Source: Methanoregula sp.
GTDB lineage: Archaea > Halobacteriota > Methanomicrobia > Methanomicrobiales > Methanospirillaceae
NCBI GenBank assembly: GCA_030653335.1
Contig: JAURZP010000106.1
Coordinates: forward strand, 1 to 5,042
Length of the DNA stretch: 5,042 nucleotides
Direction: 5' to 3'
A model generated the notes under the pieces. It was given only the letters and a program-made list of their open reading frames with translations, ran no database searches and was not told the DNA's origin. The stretch's first letter is position 1. The number at the start of each line of letters is the position of its first letter. The position numbers and the translations under genes were made by a program. This document shows positions 1 to 4,987 of this stretch, one piece after another.

Positions 1-154
1 TGAGGCAGGTCTTGACGTTCCCCATGGTGAAGAGATCCTCCCATCAGATGAGCGCTCCAAGGGTGCGCATATCGCGGCCTATAACAAAAATGCCGGAGAT
101 ATCGTAAAGATGGTTGAACTGGCTGCAGTCGCCATTAAAAAGGAGCTGGTATAA
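1..154 (+). CDS. rpl18: Large ribosomal subunit protein uL18, C-terminal part
   Basis: This is the last 50 codons of a gene that begins before the window; the frame starts at base 2 and ends at TAA 152-154. The visible protein has the archaeal uL18 C-terminus: a GLDVPHGEEILPSDER stretch, then KGAHIA and a final helix ending in AIKKELV. uL18 (L5e in eukaryotes) binds 5S rRNA and helps form the central protuberance of the 50S subunit. The stop codon directly abuts the rps5 start, as expected for neighbours in the archaeal spc operon, where L18 precedes S5. Only the C-terminal third is present, so the 5S-binding N-terminal part cannot be judged. The identification rests on this tail plus its position, and I regard it as secure. 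Confidence 0.93.
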   Translation, partial: EAGLDVPHGEEILPSDERSKGAHIAAYNKNAGDIVKMVELAAVAIKKELV

Positions 155-772
155 ATGGCATACGAAAAACAGGAGTGGCACCCGGTCACCGGTTTAGGAA
201 AGCTCGTTGCTTCGGGAGAGATCAAGAGTATTGATCAGGTGCTCGAAAGTGGCAGACCGATCAAGGAACCAGAAATTGTTGATGCATTCCTTCCGGATCT
301 GGAGGATGAGGTTCTTGATATTGCCATGACGCAGCGTATGACCGACTCAGGCCGCCGTGTCCAGTTCCGTGCAGTTGTCATTGTTGGCAACCGCAACGGC
401 TACATTGGATTTGGCCAGGGCAAGGATGTTCAGGTCGGCAATGCGATCAAGAAGGCAATCGTCAAGGCAAAGATGAATCTGGTGAAGGTACGCCGCGGAT
501 GTGGCAGCTGGGAATGCGGTTGCGATGCAAACCACTCCATCCCCATGCAGGTAGAGGGAACTGCCGGCAGTGTCAAGGTTACCTTAAAGCCCGCCCCACA
601 GGGGATCGGGCTTGTAACGGGTGATATCAGCAAGAAAGTGCTGCAACTCGCCGGTATCAAGGATACCTGGACCTTTGCCCGCGGACAGACCCGCACTACG
701 ATCAACTTTGCAAAAGCGACATTCAATGCGCTCAAAGCAACCAACATGATCAGGACCGGGGGGTCACAGTAA
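155..772 (+). CDS. rps5: Small ribosomal subunit protein uS5
   Basis: The 205-residue protein is archaeal uS5, which sits near the decoding and mRNA-entry region of the 30S subunit and contributes to translational accuracy. The archaeal/eukaryotic N-terminal extension covers about residues 1-55. The S5 double-stranded-RNA-binding fold follows at about 60-114, with MTDSGRRVQFRAVVIVGN, then GYIGFGQGK, and the helix NAIKKAIVKAK. The C-terminal S5 domain is at about 128-197 and includes KPAPQGIGLV and the GQTRTT segment. A compact cysteine cluster (C116, C121, C123, with H127 nearby) lies between the two domains. Length is normal for archaea and longer than the bacterial protein, which is about 165 residues. 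The ATG follows the uL18 stop with no gap. AGGAG at 141-145, inside the uL18 gene, is the likely Shine-Dalgarno, nine bases upstream, so translation is probably coupled to uL18. Confidence 0.98.
   Translation: MAYEKQEWHPVTGLGKLVASGEIKSIDQVLESGRPIKEPEIVDAFLPDLEDEVLDIAMTQRMTDSGRRVQFRAVVIVGNRNGYIGFGQGKDVQVGNAIKKAIVKAKMNLVKVRRGCGSWECGCDANHSIPMQVEGTAGSVKVTLKPAPQGIGLVTGDISKKVLQLAGIKDTWTFARGQTRTTINFAKATFNALKATNMIRTGGSQ
758..763 (+). promoter_or_regulatory. G-tract Shine-Dalgarno for rpl30
   Basis: Six consecutive G bases lie nine bases before the rpl30 ATG, inside the last codons of rps5 (the Gly-Gly near its C-terminus). No standard GGAG or GGTGA is present at this junction. A G-run can still pair with the CCUCC core of 16S rRNA if one G-U wobble is allowed, so I infer this is the ribosome-binding site. 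Re-initiation by ribosomes finishing rps5 at the abutting TAAATG is the alternative. Confidence 0.5.
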
Positions 773-1234
773 ATGTACGCGGTCGTTCAGGTTCGCGGGG
801 TTGTAAATACCCGTCGCGACATCAAAGACACCTTAAAGATGCTGCGTCTCCACCACATCAATCACTGCGTGCTCGTTCCGGATACTCCGGAGAATCTGGG
901 CATGATACGCAAGGTGAAGGATTACGTTGCATACGGCGAAGTGGATGCACCCACCGTTGAGACCCTGCTGCAGACCCGCGGCAGAGTGCTCGGTGATGCG
1001 CCATTAACCGAGGAGTATCTTAAAACCAACTCCACGTATGCCAGCATCAGTGAGTTTGCACAGGCACTTGCCAGCGGGGAAACGAAGCTACGCGAGATTC
1101 CGGGACTTAAACCGGTTCTCCGTCTTCACCCGCCACGCAAGGGACACAAGACCACCAAGCGCACATTCAACCAGGGTGGAGCGCTCGGCTATTATGGTCA
1201 GGAGATCAATACTCTCCTCTATAAGATGAGGTGA
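773..1234 (+). CDS. rpl30: Large ribosomal subunit protein uL30 (long archaeal form)
   Basis: The 153-residue protein is uL30 of the archaeal/eukaryotic (L7e-related) type. Residues 1 to about 58 form the ferredoxin-like L30 core shared with the 60-residue bacterial protein: MYAVVQVRGVVNTRRDI, the helix around DTLKMLRLHHINHCV, then IRKVKDYVAYGEV. Residues 60-153 are the extension found in archaea and eukaryotes. It ends in a basic, rRNA-contacting region (LHPPRKGHKTTKRTF) followed by GGALGYYG. uL30 binds 23S rRNA in the 50S subunit. The ATG abuts the rps5 stop (TAAATG), and the MYAVVQVRG start is where family members normally begin. The 3' end carries the Shine-Dalgarno of rpl15 across its own stop codon, linking the two translations. 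Confidence 0.97.
   Translation: MYAVVQVRGVVNTRRDIKDTLKMLRLHHINHCVLVPDTPENLGMIRKVKDYVAYGEVDAPTVETLLQTRGRVLGDAPLTEEYLKTNSTYASISEFAQALASGETKLREIPGLKPVLRLHPPRKGHKTTKRTFNQGGALGYYGQEINTLLYKMR
1228..1234 (+). promoter_or_regulatory. Shine-Dalgarno for rpl15 overlapping the rpl30 stop
   Basis: GAGGTGA matches the anti-Shine-Dalgarno end of archaeal 16S rRNA (complement GGAGGTGATC) and ends seven bases before the rpl15 ATG at 1242. Its TGA is the rpl30 stop codon. This strong site fixes the rpl15 start and suggests that termination on rpl30 and initiation on rpl15 are coupled. Confidence 0.85.
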
Positions 1235-1241
1235 AGCAAAG

Positions 1242-1670
1242 ATGCCAACAAATAAACGTTCAAAGTACCGCGGATCGCGGACATGCGGCGGCGGCACCCA
1301 CAAGAATCGTCGTGGTGCAGGTAACCGTGGAGGCCGGGGACGCGCCGGCATCAATGCCCACCACTTTGTCAAGTGGTATAAGGAAATGGGAGGCCCTGTC
1401 TTTGGTAAGGATGGTTTCTTCCACAACCCGGCAACCCTTGTTACAACGATTGACGTCGGGATAATCGACCAGATCATACCTTCGCTTATTGCGCAGGGTA
1501 TTGCCAGGCAGGAAGGAGATGCAGTTGCAATCAATGTTGCTGACATGGGCATAGAAAAGGTGCTCGGCAGTGGCAGGGTCACTAAAAAGATCAATATCTC
1601 TGCTGAGGCATTCTCTGAAACCGCAAAGGCAAAGATTGAGAAGATGGGCGGAAAGGCGCAGGTCGTCTGA
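1242..1670 (+). CDS. rpl15: Large ribosomal subunit protein uL15
   Basis: The 142-residue protein is uL15 (L27a/L28 in eukaryotes), a 50S protein that binds 23S rRNA during assembly. The N-terminal 35 residues are the Gly/Arg-rich extended tail that threads into rRNA (KYRGSRTCGGGTHKNRRGAG, then GGRGRAG). The globular domain follows. Near the C-terminus, residues 106-137 fit the uL15 family signature: KVLGSGRVTKKI, then FSETAKAKIEKMGG. Length is as expected for archaeal uL15. The start is supported by GAGGTGA seven bases upstream. A 26-base gap containing a T-tract separates it from secY, so this is the last ribosomal protein gene visible in the window. Confidence 0.98.
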   Translation: MPTNKRSKYRGSRTCGGGTHKNRRGAGNRGGRGRAGINAHHFVKWYKEMGGPVFGKDGFFHNPATLVTTIDVGIIDQIIPSLIAQGIARQEGDAVAINVADMGIEKVLGSGRVTKKINISAEAFSETAKAKIEKMGGKAQVV

Positions 1671-1681
1671 GCCACCCCATA

Positions 1682-1691
1682 TTTTTTGGAG
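1682..1691 (+). promoter_or_regulatory. T-tract and Shine-Dalgarno before secY
   Basis: The 26-base rpl15-secY gap holds six T bases (1682-1687) directly followed by GGAG (1688-1691), which ends five bases before the secY ATG at 1697. The GGAG is the likely ribosome-binding site. The T-tract could act as a partial termination or pause site, because archaeal termination favours U-rich RNA. That second role is inference only. Confidence 0.5.
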
Positions 1692-1696
1692 AAACC

Positions 1697-3130
1697 ATGG
1701 GAAACCTGCTGGATCGAATGGAACCCCTGCTCGCTGCGATGCCCGCAGTCAAGAGCCCGGAGGGACACGTTCATTTCAAGAATAAACTGATCTGGACGCT
1801 CGGTATACTGATTCTGTATTTTGCCCTGACAAATATCCCGCTTTTTGGAATCGCACCCCAGTCAATGGATCTTTTTGAAGCATGGCGCGCACTCCTTGCC
1901 GGGGCAAGCGGTTCGATTGTCCATCTGGGTATCGGACCTATTGTCACTGCATCCATCGTGCTCCAGCTGCTCAAAGGTGCAGATATCCTCCACATTGATA
2001 CCAGCGAAATGCGCGGACAGGTCATGTACATGGGTCTTCAGAAGATCCTTATCATCGTCATGATCATCATCGAAGCTGCCCCTAACCTTGTGGGTGGTTT
2101 TCTGCTACCAGACCCGGTGATTGCCCAACAGTTCTTTGGTGGTAATCTGTTTGCGGTTTCGTTCATGATTTTTATACAGATCTGTATTGGAGCTGCACTC
2201 GTCGTCCTCATGGATGAAGTAGTGACAAAATGGGGTATCGGCTCTGGTGTGGGTCTCTTTATTATTGCTGGTATATCGCAGGCAATTGTCAACGGGTTCA
2301 TCAACTGGGTGCCGGTTGCTGACCAGTATCCTGTCGGGTTCTTCCCCCGTCTTGTTGCTATTGGTATCGACGGCGGTAACTATCTCACTTTCTTTGGAAA
2401 AGATATTCTCGCATTTGTTACTACTATCACCATCTTCTTAATCATTGTATACGTGGAATCCACACGCATTGAGATTCCGCTCGCCCACGCGCAGGTACGT
2501 GGAGCACGGGCGCGTTTCCCGGTAAAACTCATCTACGCCAGTGTTCTGCCGATGATCCTCGTGATGGTGCTTCTGGCAAATATCCAGATGGTCGGGATGT
2601 TCCTCTCGAATGTCGGGATCACGATACTTGGTAAATTCGATGGCTCCATCCCCATGAACGGTATCATGTACTTCCTTGCACCAATCAATGGCCCGTCCGA
2701 CTGGATGTGGTGGATCAACGATCTTGGCCATCCGGCATGGGAGGTGCTTTTACGTCTGGGCATCAATACAACAATTATGGTTGTCGGTGGTGCGATCTTC
2801 GCACTGTTCTGGATCAAGACTGCAGGGCTTGACTCAAAAGATGTTGCCCAACAGATCCAGCGCTCAGGCATGTCCATTCCCGGCTACCGCAGGAATCCGC
2901 AGGTACTGGAAAAGTATCTTGACCGGTATATCCCCCGTGTCACAGTGATTGGTGGTGTCTTTATCGGGTTGCTCAGTGTTGTAGCCAACCTCTTTGGTGT
3001 CATCGGTGCTGTGAGCGGAACCGGTCTGCTCTTGACGGTGAGTATCACGTACCGGCTCTATGAAGAGATAGCAAGCCAGCAGATTATGGAGATGTACCCA
3101 TTCATGCGGACATTCTTTGGAAAAGAGTGA
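1697..3130 (+). CDS. secY: Protein translocase subunit SecY (Sec61 alpha)
   Basis: The 477-residue protein is the pore-forming subunit of the SecYEbeta channel, which moves unfolded proteins across, or releases them into, the cytoplasmic membrane. I count ten likely membrane segments, the first near residues 30-50. The plug region is near 56-75, followed by the TM2 motif GIGPIVTASIVLQLL (78-92). The family signature KWGIGSGVGLFI lies at 178-189. The cytosolic 6/7 loop contains RGARARFPVKLIYASVLP (268-285), and the ribosome-docking 8/9 loop contains QIQRSGMSIPGYR (386-398). The TM7-TM8 external segment (about 303-348) is long and rich in aromatic residues. Length is somewhat above the roughly 435 residues of methanococcal SecY. 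No frameshift or missing hallmark is visible. Its own GGAG site precedes the ATG, and it sits in the usual archaeal position after rpl15. Confidence 0.98.
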   Translation: MGNLLDRMEPLLAAMPAVKSPEGHVHFKNKLIWTLGILILYFALTNIPLFGIAPQSMDLFEAWRALLAGASGSIVHLGIGPIVTASIVLQLLKGADILHIDTSEMRGQVMYMGLQKILIIVMIIIEAAPNLVGGFLLPDPVIAQQFFGGNLFAVSFMIFIQICIGAALVVLMDEVVTKWGIGSGVGLFIIAGISQAIVNGFINWVPVADQYPVGFFPRLVAIGIDGGNYLTFFGKDILAFVTTITIFLIIVYVESTRIEIPLAHAQVRGARARFPVKLIYASVLPMILVMVLLANIQMVGMFLSNVGITILGKFDGSIPMNGIMYFLAPINGPSDWMWWINDLGHPAWEVLLRLGINTTIMVVGGAIFALFWIKTAGLDSKDVAQQIQRSGMSIPGYRRNPQVLEKYLDRYIPRVTVIGGVFIGLLSVVANLFGVIGAVSGTGLLLTVSITYRLYEEIASQQIMEMYPFMRTFFGKE

Positions 3131-3131
3131 G

Positions 3132-3145
3132 TTTTTAGGAAAGGG
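3132..3145 (+). promoter_or_regulatory. T-tract and Shine-Dalgarno before adkA
   Basis: The 21-base secY-adkA gap contains five T bases (3132-3136) followed by AGGA (3137-3140) and GGG (3143-3145). The GGG ends six bases before the ATG at 3152. The purine-rich part is the likely ribosome-binding site. The arrangement repeats the one before secY, and the 11-base word GAGTTTTTAGG here (3129-3139) recurs at 4950-4960. Confidence 0.45.
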
Positions 3146-3151
3146 ACACAA

Positions 3152-3724
3152 ATGCAGGGACGAAAGGTCATCATAACCGGTGTACCGGGCGTAGGCAAGA
3201 CGACGGTAGTCAACGAGGCATTGAAGAAACTCAAGAGTGAAGGGGTCGAATACCAGTCCATTAATTTTGGCACCTTCATGTTTGAAGTGGCAAAGAACGA
3301 CAATGTTGTCCAGGACAGGGACCAGATGCGTACACTCGATCGCACCGTCCAGAAACGGCTTCAGCAGCGTGCTGCCCAGGCAATTGCCCAGATAACGGGC
3401 AATGTGCTCATCGATACGCACGCATCGGTCAAGACGCCAACAGGCTATCTGGCGGGACTTCCCGAATGGGTGCTCCGCGAGATTATGCCAGACACAATAG
3501 TTCTCGTTGAAACGGATGATGATCAGATTCTCATGCGGCGATTGAACGACGAAACCCGATCACGGGATAAAGAAGGGTCCCGTGCGATTGGGGAACACCA
3601 GCAGTTCAACCGCTCTATTGCAGCGGGCTATGCAATGATCACGGGTTGCACGGTAAAAATTGTGATCAATGCTGATTTACTACTCGAACGTGCTGCCGAG
3701 GATATGGCAAACGTGCTCAGGTGA
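3152..3724 (+). CDS. adkA: Archaeal-type adenylate kinase AdkA
   Basis: The 190-residue protein is the archaeal class of adenylate kinase, a cytoplasmic enzyme catalysing ATP + AMP = 2 ADP. This class is more distant from bacterial Adk and, in characterised members, trimeric. The Walker A P-loop is GVPGVGKTT at 10-18, with K16 as the phosphate-binding lysine. The strongly class-specific segment IDTHASVKTPTGYLAGLP is at 87-104. An Arg-rich lid-like segment RRLNDETRSRDKE (129-141) supplies candidate catalytic arginines. Length is typical. No zinc-lid cysteines are present, as expected for this class. The ATG has purine-rich Shine-Dalgarno sequence 6-11 bases upstream. Its last bases form the AGGTGA ribosome-binding site of the next gene. 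The secY-adk linkage is ancient, since bacteria also often carry adk after secY, although with a different Adk class. Confidence 0.97.
   Translation: MQGRKVIITGVPGVGKTTVVNEALKKLKSEGVEYQSINFGTFMFEVAKNDNVVQDRDQMRTLDRTVQKRLQQRAAQAIAQITGNVLIDTHASVKTPTGYLAGLPEWVLREIMPDTIVLVETDDDQILMRRLNDETRSRDKEGSRAIGEHQQFNRSIAAGYAMITGCTVKIVINADLLLERAAEDMANVLR
3719..3724 (+). promoter_or_regulatory. Shine-Dalgarno for the DUF106 gene overlapping the adkA stop
   Basis: AGGTGA ends four bases before the ATG at 3729, and its TGA is the adkA stop codon. It decides the start of the DUF106 gene. An ATG at 3669 is in the same frame but would overlap adkA by 56 bases and has no comparable site. The arrangement is the same as at the rpl30/rpl15 junction. 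Confidence 0.85.
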
Positions 3725-3728
3725 ACAG

Positions 3729-4340
3729 ATGGATTTTGCTAAAATCTGGGATAAATACGGTATCTACATAGCGCTTGGTTTCATGATGCTGATGATGTTC
3801 TCGTACAGCGTCGAGTGGTTACGGATAGGTGTCGGGCGGGGTATCGATGGCGCATTTTCGCCCGTTGTTGACGGGTTTGCAATTCCATTCTATGTCCTTA
3901 TCCTGATACTATCCGCATTTACCGGGCTGTACTCATCGATCATCCAGAAATACACAATCGATTACGAAAAGATGACCGATTCCCAGGAACGAATGAAAGA
4001 GTTCCAGACCGAGTATCGCGAAGCCCAGCTCTCCCAGGATGAGAAGAAGATCAAGAAGATGGATGCGAAAAAAGACAAGGTTATGCGCGAGCAGCTTGAG
4101 ATGTCCCAGCAGCAGTTCAAGCCCATGGCATACATCCTGGTGCTGACGGTCCCTATCTTTTTCTGGTTGCTTTTCCGTCTTGAACAGGTGAAAAGCACGA
4201 TCACGATGCCCTATGTAGGTACCATCGGACTTCATGACGCTGCGATCTGGATCATTCCTGCATGGATGCTCTGGTACATGATCTGTTCAATAACACTGAG
4301 TCAGATCATCCGGAAGTCCTTAAACATCGGGGGGCTTTGA
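3729..4340 (+). CDS. DUF106 / EMC3-TMCO1-family membrane protein (archaeal YidC-like)
   Basis: The 203-residue membrane protein fits the DUF106 family, archaeal members of the Oxa1 superfamily that includes bacterial YidC, eukaryotic EMC3 and TMCO1, and GET1. The expected role is insertion or folding of membrane proteins; for this protein that is inferred from the family. Likely membrane segments are at 11-29, 51-71, 131-150 and 169-192. Between the second and third is a highly charged probable coiled coil (about 76-130, with YEKMTDSQERMKEF and DEKKIKKMDAKKDKVMREQ), the cytosolic hairpin typical of the superfamily. The last three segments match the three-helix core; the first looks additional and would place the N-terminus in the cytoplasm. 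C-terminal lysine/arginine after the last segment agrees with a cytosolic C-terminus. The start at 3729 is chosen because AGGTGA ends four bases upstream and the gene then barely clears adkA. Proximity to secY fits a role in membrane-protein biogenesis. Confidence 0.92.
   Translation: MDFAKIWDKYGIYIALGFMMLMMFSYSVEWLRIGVGRGIDGAFSPVVDGFAIPFYVLILILSAFTGLYSSIIQKYTIDYEKMTDSQERMKEFQTEYREAQLSQDEKKIKKMDAKKDKVMREQLEMSQQQFKPMAYILVLTVPIFFWLLFRLEQVKSTITMPYVGTIGLHDAAIWIIPAWMLWYMICSITLSQIIRKSLNIGGL
4329..4334 (+). promoter_or_regulatory. G-tract Shine-Dalgarno for cmk
   Basis: Six consecutive G bases, inside the codons for the Gly-Gly near the DUF106 C-terminus, end five bases before the cmk ATG at 4340. 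This mirrors the G-run before rpl30. Pairing with the CCUCC core of 16S rRNA would need one G-U wobble. It supports the cmk start at 4340 over an in-frame ATG at 4262. Confidence 0.5.
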
Positions 4341-4870
4341 TGCGGATCACCGTGAGCGGGTTGCCCGGCAGCGGGACAACTTCACTCTCACGGTACCTGT
4401 CAGAACGTCACGGCTTTTCTTTGATATCAGCCGGGGAAGTTTTCCGGCAACTGGCCAGGGAACATAACATGGATCTTGCCGAGTTCGGGCGCCTTGCAGA
4501 AGCCGATTCGTCCTTTGACAAGATGATTGATGCCCGGCAGAAAGAGATTGCAGAGAAGCAGGACAATATTATTGTTGAAGGCAGGCTCTCCGGCTGGATG
4601 GTGGAAAACGCCGACCTCAAGATATGGGTGCATGCACCTATCGGCTGCCGTGTAAAACGGATAGTCTTCCGTGACCACGTGGTCGATGAGAAAACTGCCG
4701 GCGATGTAACACTGGAGCGCGAGCAGTGCGAAGCATTGCGGTACCGGTCGTACTATTCCATTGATATCAACGATCTATCTCTCTATCACCTGACCCTGAA
4801 CTCCCAACACTGGGGTGTTGAAGCGCTTGGTGCCATTGTTGATACAGCGATCGCCCAGATAAAACGCTAA
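4340..4870 (+). CDS. cmk: Archaeal-type cytidylate kinase
   Basis: The 176-residue protein is the short archaeal-type CMP kinase (CMP/dCMP + ATP to CDP/dCDP + ADP), acting in cytoplasmic pyrimidine nucleotide supply. The P-loop is GLPGSGTTS at residues 7-15, with Thr at the position of the usual Walker A lysine. Further family motifs in order are SAGEVFRQLA (30-39), FDKMIDARQ (59-67), VEGRLSGWM (79-87), and the C-terminal RYRSYYSIDINDLSLYHLTLN (positions 134-154). Length is normal for the family. The ATG overlaps the previous stop by one base (TGATG), and MRITVSGLPGSG places the P-loop at the very N-terminus as expected. An upstream in-frame ATG at 4262 would add 26 residues read from inside the DUF106 gene and is rejected. 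The gene ends with TAA at the start of an AT-rich stretch, so it is probably the last gene of this transcription unit. Confidence 0.96.
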   Translation: MRITVSGLPGSGTTSLSRYLSERHGFSLISAGEVFRQLAREHNMDLAEFGRLAEADSSFDKMIDARQKEIAEKQDNIIVEGRLSGWMVENADLKIWVHAPIGCRVKRIVFRDHVVDEKTAGDVTLEREQCEALRYRSYYSIDINDLSLYHLTLNSQHWGVEALGAIVDTAIAQIKR

Positions 4871-4882
4871 TCACCGGAATAG

Positions 4883-4900
4883 TTATTTTCTCGTCTTTAT
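4883..4900 (+). terminator. T-rich tract after cmk, candidate transcription terminator
   Basis: Starting 13 bases after the cmk stop, the + strand is strongly T-rich (TTATTTTCTCGTCTTTAT), after several kilobases of coding sequence with few T-runs. Archaeal termination commonly uses U-rich tracts without a stem-loop, and I see no convincing hairpin here. A further T-run lies at 4953-4957. The operon's 3' end is therefore probably in this region, but the exact position is inference. Confidence 0.4.
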
Positions 4901-4902
4901 AA
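4896..4902 (+). promoter_or_regulatory. TATA-like element, upstream candidate
   Basis: TTTATAA resembles the archaeal TATA box. If used, transcription would begin about 25 bases downstream, near 4922-4927, leaving a leader of about 50-70 bases before the reading frame at the right edge. The bases just upstream (CTCGTC) do not resemble a purine-rich BRE, which weakens the case. The element also overlaps the T-rich tract proposed as a terminator. Confidence 0.3.
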
Positions 4903-4941
4903 CGAAATGCACTTTTCTGATCAGTTCTATTATCCTGACGA

Positions 4942-4949
4942 TTTTTAAA
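4942..4949 (+). promoter_or_regulatory. TATA-like element, downstream candidate
   Basis: TTTTTAAA lies in the AT-rich gap after cmk. With normal archaeal spacing of about 25 bases, transcription would start near 4970-4976. That would give a very short leader before the ATG at 4988, or a nearly leaderless message if the in-frame GTG at 4976 is the start. The preceding GACGA is partly purine-rich, so a weak BRE is possible. Of the two TATA-like elements I prefer this one for the gene at the right edge. Confidence 0.35.
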
Positions 4950-4987
4950 GAGTTTTTAGGGAAATCATTTTTCGTGTGGCAAAGGGT

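Noticed and set aside
1231..1464. Overlapping + strand frame starting at the rpl30 stop
   Set aside because: It is another frame of rpl15, with no family features; rpl15 has the strong Shine-Dalgarno and a clear uL15 signature.
1088..1774. Minus-strand open frame of 228 codons opposite rpl30, rpl15 and the start of secY
   Set aside because: It lies wholly opposite three certain genes, crosses their junctions, and its translation is low-quality (Pro/Ser/Arg-rich) with no recognisable domain. It is explained by codon bias of the + strand genes.
2864..3421. Minus-strand open frame of 185 codons opposite the end of secY and the start of adkA
   Set aside because: It is antisense to two well-supported genes, has no family resemblance, and I see no Shine-Dalgarno evidence for it.
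3669..3728. 20-codon N-terminal extension of the DUF106 protein from an upstream ATG
   Set aside because: It would overlap adkA by 56 bases, while AGGTGA lies four bases before the ATG at 3729. The extra residues look like an out-of-frame reading of adkA.
4262..4339. 26-codon N-terminal extension of cytidylate kinase from an upstream ATG
   Set aside because: It reads out of frame through the last membrane segment of the DUF106 gene, and the family normally starts just before the P-loop, as at 4340.
4917..4924. Palindrome CTGATCAG in the gap after cmk
   Set aside because: An eight-base palindrome is expected often by chance, it does not extend further, and it shows no second copy or link to a known operator.
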